DNA of 64,000 bases. It comes from Amoebophrya sp. A120 (lineage: Eukaryota > Sar > Dinophyceae > Syndiniales > Amoebophryaceae). Below are positions 24,701 to 33,831 of this stretch, in pieces. Under the pieces are notes generated by a model. It saw only the letters and a program-made list of their open reading frames with translations. It was not told the origin of the DNA and made no database searches. Position 1 is the stretch's first letter. Each line of letters starts with the position of its first letter. The position numbers were made by a program, and so were the translations under genes. The stretch spans positions 4,153,253-4,217,252 of the forward strand of contig CAJINV010000003.1 in the NCBI GenBank assembly GCA_905178155.1. The letters run 5' to 3'.

Positions 24701-26519
24701 CCACTGTGGATGGTGCGCTGGAGGAACTGGGTCGTCCCGACGTACTTTTGCTGGTTTTACTATCATCCGCCGTGGATTGGGATTCTTTGTTTCTGCCCGA
24801 TTTCAAATATCGGCCCCACACGAAGTTTGAGGTGCCAAACTTGGCCAGGAACCGCCAGATGTCGAGAAACTTTTTTCGGTCTCCCATCAACCGGAGAAAC
24901 TGGAACGGCGCTGCGTTTACCCGATTCGGAAACAAACTGCGCCAGTACCCGATTTCGGTTTCCAGGACGTCCGAGAGTTTTTCGTAGTTGATTCCGCTCT
25001 GGTGCCAGTCCTCGAGGCGGGCGTAGGTCTGCGAGAAAGCGCCCATTGGAAGCATCGCATCCTTCTCGAGCACGGCCAAGCAATGCTTCAAGAACCAGTA
25101 GAACAGCGTCACCTGCGCGATTGGGTGCCATTGCTGGAACAACTCCGCGTGTTCCCGATGCAGGAGCAGCTGCAACTCCTCGGCTTTCGGATTATCATGA
25201 TCATCATCATGTGGTGCGTCGCTATAATTGTTCTGCTCGGCTTTATTAGACTCAGTATCAGCACGCCTTGATGATGATGATGTCGTGAAAACAGGAACGC
25301 GGAAGAAGTACTGGATGTGTTCGGAGGTCAGTCCAGCTGGAAGCGTTTCACCCTCGCCCTCCTCCGTTATTGCACCGGACGATGTCGCGGGGACACCAGT
25401 ATCCGTTTTTGCGGTGCGAGAACGCAGGCGGTCCAGTATTTTTCGCTCGCGCTTGACCTTGTCATCGATTATGATCCCGGATACTTGCTGCGAGTCTTCA
25501 GCGCCCGCACGAACCAGGGAAACTTGGAACTCATGATCAAACCAGTTTCCAAACGACATCGGAAAATAGACGCGAATTTGCCGCGTTTGCCGCTGGAGAA
25601 AGCGTCCGGTAAGACCCAGGTACATTCCACGCAAGCGGGGGGACGTGTCTAACGATGTCGGAGCAGGGTGCTCATCTTCCGGATTTGTAGTTTCTTGTTG
25701 GCCCGTATTGTGCTGTGTCATTGCTATTGTATCTGTCGTGGTCGTCTTCCCCGCTGGTTGTGGTTGCGGCGCGGAGACAATAACTTTTTGAAAGACTTCG
25801 TCGGAGAATTCTGCAAGGTCATCCCAAATCGGAATCAGAATGCTGATCAACGACAAGAAACGCAGGTCGTTACTTTCTGTCCGACGATTTTGATGTGCCC
25901 TAGTTGACGTCGTGTCGCCACCACGATCTTCTCCGCTGGAAAGCAAGTCCGGCAGCGCCATTCTCAAGCCGCGGTCGTCGTGAACGGGCGCCGACACAGG
26001 CCTCCGATTTGCTTTAATTGCCCTCGCAGGCTCTGCCTCGTCGTCGTTTCTGAGGGCAGCTGCTCCTCCGTGCGCAGCGGCGAATTCCAGTAGCAGTTGG
26101 AACAGCAGCAAAAAGTCGGGCGTGTGGTCGCAGTTGCGGAAAAAGCTTTTGATCAACTTCGCGAAGTGGAACGGTTCTGCCTGCTCGTAGTTCATAATCT
26201 TGTACAACAGACTCGCGTCCCGGGGCACAACTGCCTCGCCTACGAACGAACTACTGTGCAAGGCTCGCATACCCTCGGTCATCTCGTTATTCTGCTTGCC
26301 CTCCTCGACATCTTCCGTTTTTTTGTCTTCTAGTGTTGTTGTAGAGCCTTCGTCGTCCTCGCGATGATCCCCACCTTCTCGTTCTTGTGTGTAAAATTCG
26401 TTGCTCAACTGCTCGGCTTTTCTGTCGATCAAGAACTGCACTACTTGCAGAAACGGCTCCCAGTGGGTTTTCGCGAAGGATCTGTAGTTGAAAAGTATAG
26501 CAGTTTTTCTTCTTTTCAT
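21735..26519 (-). CDS. Large protein with FkbM-like methyltransferase C-terminal region
   Basis: A single 1594-codon frame from ATG at 26519 to a stop at 21735, with no need for introns. The N-terminal ~900 residues match nothing I know and carry several Glu/Asp/Ser/Thr-rich inserts. From about residue 1020 there is an order of motifs resembling SAM-dependent methyltransferases of the FkbM-like type: FYVDVGVGFAG (glycine-rich SAM site), PEWTGIMLDVG, FLVLQIDSFSWHVL near 1093 (compare the family's SIDIDG strand), YPKVIQIEH near 1190, and GYDVIYFGWWNMVLVD near 1330. The canonical IDxDG acidic pair is altered (IDSFS), so activity is uncertain. A basic RRRK segment follows, and the last ~150 residues are rich in aromatic and basic residues. 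No signal peptide. The alternative is a structural protein with only chance similarity. Confidence 0.7.
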   Translation of the reverse strand: MKRRKTAILFNYRSFAKTHWEPFLQVVQFLIDRKAEQLSNEFYTQEREGGDHREDDEGSTTTLEDKKTEDVEEGKQNNEMTEGMRALHSSSFVGEAVVPRDASLLYKIMNYEQAEPFHFAKLIKSFFRNCDHTPDFLLLFQLLLEFAAAHGGAAALRNDDEAEPARAIKANRRPVSAPVHDDRGLRMALPDLLSSGEDRGGDTTSTRAHQNRRTESNDLRFLSLISILIPIWDDLAEFSDEVFQKVIVSAPQPQPAGKTTTTDTIAMTQHNTGQQETTNPEDEHPAPTSLDTSPRLRGMYLGLTGRFLQRQTRQIRVYFPMSFGNWFDHEFQVSLVRAGAEDSQQVSGIIIDDKVKRERKILDRLRSRTAKTDTGVPATSSGAITEEGEGETLPAGLTSEHIQYFFRVPVFTTSSSSRRADTESNKAEQNNYSDAPHDDDHDNPKAEELQLLLHREHAELFQQWHPIAQVTLFYWFLKHCLAVLEKDAMLPMGAFSQTYARLEDWHQSGINYEKLSDVLETEIGYWRSLFPNRVNAAPFQFLRLMGDRKKFLDIWRFLAKFGTSNFVWGRYLKSGRNKESQSTADDSKTSKSTSGRPSSSSAPSTVADEDEAGRSDDVHPPGLDFRLLPSEASSVQLQRAWWPQTIGEICEFLYDTALAVQAEVMYKIHDPDRFHSAYHRIAIDQPIRWEKEIRRVAEEQTKKVDKKPKAKSEIAVLAQHQDQEQGEPTLQAATDGLISALRQLGIDVGFVQRQIGGLATTAIQAGTEELRLNDDSSNEQISSEYVMDFAALNHTVRLPYTAPLFDYFLNEEIQREHRMGLAAAEAGDITSPVEVTSSEEDLHGDRSRMEENGQEASNDASRNDIDSDQMTDAEIAGTYPTCGEAIGQMIVPLSDNLDPLTRFRRFFQQRLDRVVLADTLWRSYYDTAAGAMHRVAQVLLTSKRPFDLWDDCDPAQSLTRKFLNYAQDQMDSVLSRIFQLAFPREEDGERMSETADHDVDSEMKSKSKVHTNAFSDIKQKHFYVDVGVGFAGVEHYARFLRTFRSPEWTGIMLDVGHANSAIGYHPEMLSPENVVAEVFPRRQVPFDFAFLVLQIDSFSWHVLRAILQSSQRIREHRTRNEMKRRVCQVWSGISDAVRELAVSEETATREYELHEAEQFFSPPTACRSSSSGSMRNDEDERRDHDAVYYYPKVIQIEHIHSYFWPDHMMPPGLNLIPRYKRAEPANAGEAYRRLLQMYGEADHEEQEETGQAARGGPAAEASPSVDSESDRKKNKPEDEDKDEEALALTFTVANDYESRVATQIHGYFKAFIATAAAIKQLGNAFGYDVIYFGWWNMVLVDRLHTSDLVPTKGKKGAAGRKNVAATGSRPASGLQGKQDPYDSQKLAQSLWEVNEVEAGSVAGSNNFAPGSEEQVESQMNSRERKGTSTKNSEASSEIDEKKGNILEEITSEAIISSADPLNYFDPEKIAANIRGRLPELPPEAEERVQRRRKTPRLHHRFRHKNDLQTLCELYSKRTHRHYWQAPLTFFLTKNLCTTPEGLVVGFSQEEITERYWLDFLFNTKKTAFQSAPSASLSRHEQILQALIRDPKITF

Positions 26520-26662
26520 ACAAAACGAGCAGACATATTGAGTACACAGGATCCAATCTCAACAGTAACGCTTTCTGCAAGAAGCTTAATTTTTGCGAGT
26601 TTGCATGATGCAACGAACAGCACGAAAAGTGCTGCATTTGTGCGTGATGCCTCCAAACACTT

Positions 26663-27154
26663 CTACTTTTTCTTTATCATGGGTACAAATGCGATATCAT
26701 TATCATCATCATCATCATCACGACTGAATACAGGAGAATCATCTTCGCACCGCTCGTCGGCTGGCGTCAACAAGCGATCCAGCTCATCCAGACCTCTCGG
26801 CAGCACTTCATTCCGCACCATATGCTCGTCTATCTTCTGAATCTGGGCGACCGACAACTCAGACAAAGAAAATGGAAATGCAGCACACTGGAGGACGACG
26901 GGCGAAGTTGTACTTGATTGGTCTCGCACCGCGGCCTCTGCCCCTGCGTCGGTAGCCCTGCGCGCCTCGTCGCCCTCTGCAGATCCAAATAAATTCCTAC
27001 TTTCCCGCCCGTCTTGCTGCACGCCAACGGATATGCTGGTCGTGCTCGGATTGGGAGCTCCATTAGCGACCGTTGCAAGTGCAACGAGGATAAAAACAGC
27101 TGTTCGCGACATCGCGAGGAGAAGTACTCCGGCTGAAAGCAATCGGGCAAACAT
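26663..27154 (-). CDS. Small secreted or membrane-anchored hypothetical protein
   Basis: 163 residues from ATG at 27154 (an upstream TTG at 27181 is not accepted). It starts with a long hydrophobic segment, from MFARLLSAGVLLL through VFILVALATVANG, which reads as a signal peptide or signal anchor with a plausible cleavage after NG-AP. The rest is polar with a helical stretch (SVAQIQKIDEHMVRN) and ends with a run of Asp residues and a Lys tail. No family recognised. It ends 143 nt upstream of the start of the 1594-residue gene on the same strand. Confidence 0.55.
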   Translation of the reverse strand: MFARLLSAGVLLLAMSRTAVFILVALATVANGAPNPSTTSISVGVQQDGRESRNLFGSAEGDEARRATDAGAEAAVRDQSSTTSPVVLQCAAFPFSLSELSVAQIQKIDEHMVRNEVLPRGLDELDRLLTPADERCEDDSPVFSRDDDDDDNDIAFVPMIKKK

Positions 27155-27469
27155 GGTGCTGGCTTGGCGCTCAAGATACAACTACGCAGACGTGCATAAG
27201 AGTACCTATTAAAGACGACGACTTCTCTACAAGAATGATCCGAAGACATTTATTATCTTCATTCTAACGGCGTAAAAGACATGCTCGGGTCTTCTCCGTC
27301 AATCTCAATTTCCAGCTTTGATCATTTTTCCATGCTGATAGATACCTTCTACTTCTCTCTGTTTCTAGAAGAAACAGCGACAATTAGCGTGCACGGACTC
27401 GGCGCATCACCACTAGTGCCCCACGTAGCCAGCGATGGTTGATGGTGGAGAACAATACTTAACCACGAA

Positions 27470-28620
27470 ATAGCTGGCGCGCCTCAACACCAAGGATGGA
27501 ACCCGCGGACGGCGCCCGACCCCGGCCTCGCGAGCCACAACTGCGGCACTCCGCCTTCAAAAGATAAATATCCTGACTGCTACGCATCTGGATACTAGGC
27601 AGACCGCCCCTCTTCAACACCTGAGCAGCGCTAAGATGAGCGAACGGGGCACAACAAACATGCTACTCGCTCGCCGGCCCTGGTCAGGGCCCTCGCAGCG
27701 GCGCAAGAAAGGGCAAGGTAGGGCGACCGACGACAAGGTAGGAAGCGCGCCGGGCGGCGGGTTACCACACGGAGGCGACCGGGCGAGCTGCAAGGGCGCC
27801 CGATAAATCCATCGGACAACCATCCCACCAGCCAATAGCGCCCCAAACTCTTAGCCCGGCTTTGGCGACCCAATTCTGGGCCCGGGCTCGCAAATCTTCA
27901 AAGCATGCAACGCCCGCCCCAGGGAGATGCGGCGACACAACCAGCGCGCCAAGCCCGGGCGCGCACTGTGCTCGCCCGCCGGCATTTGAAACGCGAACCG
28001 CCCCCCGCTGTACAACGTGCGCCGGCCACAGGAAGGACGAGGGCCGGCAATGCTGATGCTTTTCGCTCCAGGCCGCGGCTGGCCAAGTGTAGCGGCTGAG
28101 CGCGTCGGCCCGCCCGCACGCCGGCCGCGCAAAAAGGGCGGCCCCCTGTGCGAAGCCCTGGAACTGCGGGCGCCCCGCGCCCCGCCTGTATTGCGCCTAG
28201 CCGGGGGCCCTGGTTCCACCGCGTGGAGATTACTGCAAAGCCTGCCGGGCCTATTGTCGGGCCCCCCACGAATGTACCCACCGCCCCCAGGAATTAATCT
28301 CCCGGCGGCGCGCGGCGGTGCCCCGGGCCCCTTGCCGGATTGCGCCGCGCCTTTGAGCCCAATCGCCTCCGGCCCCCTGCAAAACCCCAAAGCGCCCGCC
28401 CGGGCCCTCGTTGCGCCGCCCCTGGTCGACCGCGCGCCGGGGAAACACATGAACACCGAAAAAATTCGGCCCCCGGGACCGGGGCACGTCTTCGAACCTG
28501 TGAGCGGTAACTGCAGGCACGGATCACGCCGGTCATCATTGTGCAGAAGGGGCTGCCTGAGTGTCGCAACGCTTCGCGCGCGAATTTTCTAGCGCTCGCG
28601 CGCAGTTCTTCATGGGTCGC
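27470..28620. repeat. GC-rich non-coding island
   Basis: About 1.15 kb of strongly GC-rich sequence (runs such as CCGGGCCC, GGGGGCCC) in a much less GC-rich neighbourhood. Frames here are open on both strands only because stops are rare at this composition; their products are Pro/Arg/Gly/Ala soup. The composition resembles the GC-rich insertion at 43790-45289, so it may be a related element, but I found no shared terminal repeats by eye. It lies between the secreted-protein gene and the poorly defined genes to the right. Confidence 0.55.
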
Positions 28621-29280
28621 GCACCTAGCGAAGGAAATGCTTGCCGGAGGTGGGTCAGAGTGCTGGCCACCGGGCTGAAGACAGTGGGCGCCTCTGCTAC
28701 ATTTCCGGCGCTCAGCGGAAAGCTCCCCGCGGAGGCTCGCGGAGTTTCTCGCCAATCGCTCGGCTTCATCTTTCTGTGGACTTTCGTTTGTGCTGCGACT
28801 CACTAATCGTTTGTATTTCGGGCCCCGTGGTGAATCTTCAACTGCAACGCGAACACCAACAAGCAATTAGCTGCTCTGATCATGTCTCATCAGTGATCAC
28901 ACTTACAGGCATCCTCTTCACGAGCGTGAGCGAAACCAAAACAAAAACTCCTTGGGGTCCACAGATTCTTGTTGTTTTATGTTTTATTTTCTTCGTAGAT
29001 TAAGACTTTTGCGCGCTCAGAGCAGACAGCTATATTTTGCTCTGCGTCGCAGTCTACGCGCTCTGTACTGTTGCAATGATATTCATATTATTTCTAGAAA
29101 TATTTTGATATCGAGATGCCACCAAGAACATCTAATCATACACCCACAGAAAAGAAAGAGAAACGCCTCCCCTGAACAAGTAAGCGCACCATCATGAGCA
29201 GCAACATCATCCGTAGGCAATCTTCCCGCAACATCGATAGCTGCAATCGCAAGCACGTCACTAAGTCCTAAGTGGCGCAA
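28621..29280. other. Gap right of the GC-rich island
   Basis: No supported gene. Composition falls from GC-rich to average and then AT-rich (28980-29110). Short frames on both strands lack family signatures. Confidence 0.4.
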
Positions 29281-29664
29281 CTACGCCGGCGGGAAGATTC
29301 GACCTTCCGAAATCACTCGAGATAGACAAGCGCCTTGATGAGCAAGGGGGTTGAGGGTAGTTGTAGTTCCAGTCCAAAAGAAAAATGCAAAGGGTTGTTC
29401 TGCAGTAGTCGAACATACGTTGAAGAAGTGGTACATCACCGCGACGCTACGAGCGGACGGCGACTGTGCTAGGGCTGCCGCAGTGCGACGAGCAGCAGAA
29501 GGCTGTTGCGCAAAGCTGCGACACGGCACCGCGAAGAACAATCGCACTGATCCTGCTTCGGTCGGTCCTCGTCGTTTAAAAATTTTTGCAAGAAGCGAGC
29601 GCACCACAACAGGTGCATTCGCCTGGCCTCGAGAGTGTAGTACAGGATCAAGAACTTGACTCAC
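29281..29664 (-). CDS. Doubtful small ORF
   Basis: 127 codons, Ala/Arg/Ser-rich in the middle, then a hydrophobic aromatic patch (QPFAFFFWTG). No family. It lies downstream of the stop of the 29706-31085 gene and could be 3' UTR or a separate small gene. Listed only because it is on the coding strand and uninterrupted. Confidence 0.2.
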   Translation of the reverse strand: MSQVLDPVLHSRGQANAPVVVRSLLAKIFKRRGPTEAGSVRLFFAVPCRSFAQQPSAARRTAAALAQSPSARSVAVMYHFFNVCSTTAEQPFAFFFWTGTTTTLNPLAHQGACLSRVISEGRIFPPA

Positions 29665-29705
29665 ACGTCGACCGTGAGACGTAAGTACTTACGTACAAGT
29701 AGAAG

Positions 29706-31085
29706 CTACAACTTGCCCCGAGAGAGTAGAGCGGTGTACTCCTGCTGTGTCGGGTAGTCTGCGATCGATCGCTCCAGTCTTCGGAACGTCTCCTGTCCAT
29801 CAGCACCGAGTACGACGAGGCCGCCCAGCCGCGGGGACGCGCCGCGAAGGTTCCACTGCGTCCACGTCGTCAAACGGTGCGCGCAGCAGCCCGCAAAACA
29901 CAGGATCCGCAGCAATGCGCGGAGCCCCAACGCGGCCCACACCGAGCGTATTCGCGGGCGCCCCAAGTAGTCGTCCCATTTCCGATCCACGTCGCGCACT
30001 ACAGAAACCGCTTCCAGATTTACCTTCAAAAAGTCACGAGCAGCGCGTGTCGTCAATAAATGACGAAGGCCTACTAGTCCTCATTTGCGTTTTGTGTGAT
30101 AAAAACTAAGTACCTCTCGCACATGATCATACCATGCGGCCTGTCCGAAGAAAAAGAAAAATGAATGTCAGCACACAAGTTGTACATATTATGAGGCTTC
30201 AGGATCTTCTACGTCGTGGAGGACTCATCGCTTGCTAGAGCGTACGTGATGGTGATGTCTCTTATCGTCAAACAAATTGCGTCTTGACCATACCTTCTTT
30301 TTGAAGAGTTCTATGCTTTCTCGGGGTTCCTTCTCGCCGACCACGAAAACGACGCGGCATTTTTCTTGGATATCAGCAGCCAAAGCGGCATGGGCTCGAC
30401 ATAGGTTCTCGGCATTTGTCAGTCAGAGAAGTCAGCCTGCCCGACGAACTACATAGATGAGCACGAAGTTCGGCGCTGTAGTGGTGTCCACGCTACCCGA
30501 AATTCCCGCTGCTCCGGGATTCGGAGGCCACAACCGGCCGGCAATTAAATCGTCTGCATGAAAAACGGGAGGCGAGGTCGCTGCGCCGACTGAGGGTACA
30601 ACGTTGTGCTTCTCTAATCCGGATGACATAGTTCTAATCTGTGATGCGGATGTGCATGTGGTCGAATCATCGAACAAAATAAGTACAATGCGCTCCACTA
30701 TTGCCGACAGCACTTTTTCCGTGCTGGATGCAAATGAAATCTGAAAATACTAGTTCTCAATCCAGAAGAGGAAAAGCTGGAGCGCTGCTTGATCTGGTAT
30801 GGCGCTCCTGCAATGGTCCACAGATTCAGATATTCATATTTCTACCACTTATTGTTATTTGTACTTGTAGATGCTTTCTATTTCTTGCTCGTAGAATAAA
30901 TGACAAATGTTTCTTGGACAACACCAACAACGGCGACGACGTTCATCAGGGTCACCGCAAGACAAAAAAAAGCTCTGTGAAGAGGAACGGACGTGGCGCA
31001 GCCGAAGACACGAAAAAGGTACGCACAAGTATGGGCGCACATGTACGAGGACATCAAGCGAAATGCCCCGATTTCTTCAGGTGTC
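29706..31085 (-). CDS. Multi-exon hypothetical protein (model incomplete)
   Basis: Several coding-like blocks on the minus strand with splice motifs between them. One near 31085-31037 reads EEIGAFRLMSSYMCAHTC, then GTACCT. One from about 30739 (acceptor TTTTCAG) reads VERIVLILFDDSTTCTSA and continues to PNFVLIY near 30450. One near 30400-30305 reads CRVVFVVGEKEPRESIELF, ending AAGAAG|GTATGG. The last, 30056-29706, contains VRDVDRKWDDYLGRP and ends SRGKL-stop. Alternating hydrophobic strands and helices suggest an alpha/beta fold, but I do not recognise it. The intron between the second and third blocks would be only about 45 nt. The N-terminal exon and exact junctions are unresolved. Confidence 0.4.
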
Positions 31086-31099
31086 TTGCGTTAATGTGA

Positions 31100-32450
31100 T
31101 TCAATGGTTTACACGGAAGAGATACATCACATCACAGTAGAATACGGCGTCCCCTCTTTGCAAGAACGGATTCATTTTTCTCAACATTGTCTTTTCTTGA
31201 TACAGGTCTTCTTGTCGTTCGGGTTCGTGGTCGCTTGTTGTCAACTACTACAGAAGCGCTCCGGGCGTGGCTAATGACTTTTAATGTTCTGGAATAGAAG
31301 GGGCTAAGGCACGGGCGCCCGCTGGCCGTGACCTCATCATCAACTAGTGGGTGGCTTCACAACTCACAGCCAGCGACCGGAATGAACTCTTTCGGAAGTG
31401 GACTGTTTCAGAAGTACGGAATAAAAAACAAAGACGGTAGAGCTATCGTAATTTGAAACCGTGAGCGTGACGGACGACCCTATGTATATGATGATGAAGA
31501 AGAGTCTGCACCTCCGTATTGATGTAGCCAAGAAGCATCTTCCACGCACACAAGGAAGCCCCCTAGTGCAACTGTTGCAGCGCCATCGCCAACGCTGAGA
31601 AAATAAACAGTGGCGCTTTATTGATGATGATGGCTGGTCGCGGTCGCGTGGTAGCTGGTCGTGTGGTAGCTGGTCGTAAAGAAATTCAAGCCATTCTCGC
31701 TGTGTCGCTTTGCCGTCTGTAGTAGGAAAGGGTCGTGGTGTTGTACTAGTTGATTCTTCACGCTGCATGGGACGAACGTCAAAGTTGTGGAATACTTATT
31801 AGGTAAAGTACGTGTAGCAGCTGCTCTGTGCATGGTACTATGCCCAGAGGTTCTTCATGGTTCAACATCTGCTCGCACGTATAGAAAGAACGACCTGTCT
31901 GTCGGAGAAGCAGCAGGCCGCTGTGGACTTTTTAAAAACATCGTGTGGTTAATTTTTGCGAAGCAAGGACCCGTAGACGAATGAATCCCGGATGATGATG
32001 TGAATGTCGTCAGCTAAAAACTAAAACTTGCTCGACTACAAGCCGAGATGCGCTTTATTTACTCGTCTTTTTCTTTTATTTGCATCTACTTCGTCATTCC
32101 TCCCGCTTCGATGAACGGCGACTTACACCAACGTGAACTTTGCTCCTTGGCGCAACAAGTAACCCTGACTCGAGCTCCGCTCACACTGGTGAAGATAGCG
32201 CCACCCCCGACGAGCAGCTGCAAACTGTAAAACGGTTTACAAGTACGTCTGTCATACGATTCGATACCGATAAAGGATGTAATGTCAAGTCAATAAAATA
32301 AGAGTTGTCGTGTCGTCGTGTCAATAAATGAGTGAAGGATATTAAAAACGTCGATTCTGCTTAATTCATCTTGGTGAAATAGGGTTCTTCTAGTAGAGTT
32401 GTGCTTTTGATAAAAATTTCGATATGTAATATCCGTATTGTCGTCTCCTA
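31100..32450. other. Intergenic region, PP1 3' side
   Basis: About 1.35 kb with no supported gene. A small minisatellite of a 15-nt unit (GTGGTAGCTGGTCGT, two copies plus a partial) occurs near 31645-31680. Candidate frames on both strands overlap each other and lack family features. Confidence 0.45.
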
Positions 32451-33831
32451 TCAGCCTTTCTTGGCATTTTTCACCGGCTTCAGGACCTTGAAGGAACACA
32501 TCAGTGTCTCGTCTACCGTCATCATAGCACCCGCATTGTCGAATTCCCCGCAGTAATTCGGTGCTGAAAACAACGTAATCAGCTGTCGCTTCGCAAAAAA
32601 TTCATACCTGGGGTGCAAAATTGAAATTTTATTATGATCGTATGTTTTGCATCGAGATATCTTCAATCTACGTTGTTACTACACATGCACCTCGGAAGTA
32701 AGAGGACTTGAGTTTTTTCTGACCAAAATATTGCAAATGCGATTTACATTTATTGGATTACTTGCATTGCAAAGAAATAAAGTGCCGCAACAGATTTTTC
32801 CAAGAAATAAGCTTTTCATTTTCTTACCCGTCCTCTACTACTTGGTGTGCTCGGCAGATGAGGTCCATGTCGTGTTTTCTCAAGAAGGATTGGACCACGT
32901 CGGGGCCGAAGACAAAGCTGACTCCTCGGTCGTTCTCCGCCCACCCGGTGATGTCCTTCTCGGGGTCGGCCCAGAGGAGGTCGCAGAGCAACCCGGTGTC
33001 TGGGACGTCGGTTGGTCTCACGATGCGCTTGATCTGGTCCATGCTGGTGATCTCGGGTGACAACCCGCCGTGCATGCAGAGAATCTTCTCGTCCACTACC
33101 GCCGCCACTGGGAAGCAGTTGAAGGCGTCGCAGAACGTCTTCCACAGCTTGATGTTGTATCGTCGCTTGCACTCGTCGTAAAACCCGTAAATCCTTGTAA
33201 TCGAGGCGCACTCGTGGTTCCCTCGGAGCAGAAAAAAGTTCTCCGGATATTTTACCTAAATTTTTCGTTACACAATTTAAATTTGATTCCTTAGCACCAG
33301 GTCGCTCTCGTGTTTTTCATCTTGTTGAAATAGAGCGTCCTCCTGGTCGACATGAACATGATCAAGTAGAGACCTATACATAGATAGGCATCAAGAAGCC
33401 CGCTGAAAATCTTTGATGCTAGGGCATACATCAGAGAAATCATGAATCATGCAAAACCAAAATGCCCCATGACAAGTCTTGACCTATAGTACCTTGTAGC
33501 ACATGAGGAGGCAGATGGTTTCTAGTGACTGTTTGCCGCGGTCGACATAGTCGCCGAGGAAGAGGTAGTTTGATTCTGGAGGGAAGCCGCCGTACTCGAA
33601 CAACCGCAGCAGGTCGTGGTACTGCCCGTGTATGTCTCCGCAGATCTTCAGCGGGGCCTCGAGTTCCAACAGCGCGGGTTGTGACAATACGATCATTCTT
33701 GTTGCGTTGCACAGTTTTCGCACCTCGCCTTCCATCAACTGGATCAACTTCCCCGGCTTCGCCCCCCTGGCCTCCAGCAGTTGTGTGGTGTAGTTGTCCA
33801 CATCCTCGTTCGTTATCTCACCGCCCGACAT
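32451..33831 (-). CDS. PPP1C: Serine/threonine protein phosphatase PP1 catalytic subunit
   Basis: Three exons: 33831-33493, 33255-32828 and 32607-32451, with donors AAG|GTACTA and GG|GTAAGA and acceptors TTTAG|GTA and CCAG|G. The phases close to 308 codons, 307 residues, slightly shorter than animal PP1. All metallophosphatase motifs are intact: GDIHGQ, GDYVDRG, LRGNHE, the HGGLSPE histidine, and [10 protein letters not shown]. The C-terminal [13 protein letters not shown] is the beta12-beta13 loop typical of PP1, and the tail is short and basic (VKNAKKG) with no extended regulatory tail. It removes phosphate from Ser/Thr with two bound metal ions; specificity comes from RVxF-type partner subunits. 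ATG at 33831 (MSGGEI) is the natural start. Confidence 0.97.
32608..32827 (-). other. PP1 intron 2
   Basis: A 220-nt AT-rich phase-2 intron, donor GG|GTAAGAAA, acceptor CACCCCAG|G, splitting a Gly codon in VVEDGYEFF. The conserved PP1 protein sequence fixes both boundaries. Confidence 0.9.
33256..33492 (-). other. PP1 intron 1
   Basis: A 237-nt phase-0 intron, donor AAG|GTACTATAGG, acceptor AATTTAG|GTA, restoring [16 protein letters not shown]. Fixed by the conserved PP1 protein. The exon-intron borders on the two sides share the pentamer AGGTA. Confidence 0.9.

Noticed and set aside
27851-28592. Long overlapping frames on both strands in the GC-rich island
   Set aside because: Open frames are expected at this GC content; products are Pro/Arg/Gly/Ala-rich on both strands, with no motif or partner exon.
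30701-31099. 132-codon plus-strand frame with a hydrophobic middle
   Set aside because: It overlaps minus-strand blocks with better splice signals; the hydrophobic stretch arises from AT-rich sequence.
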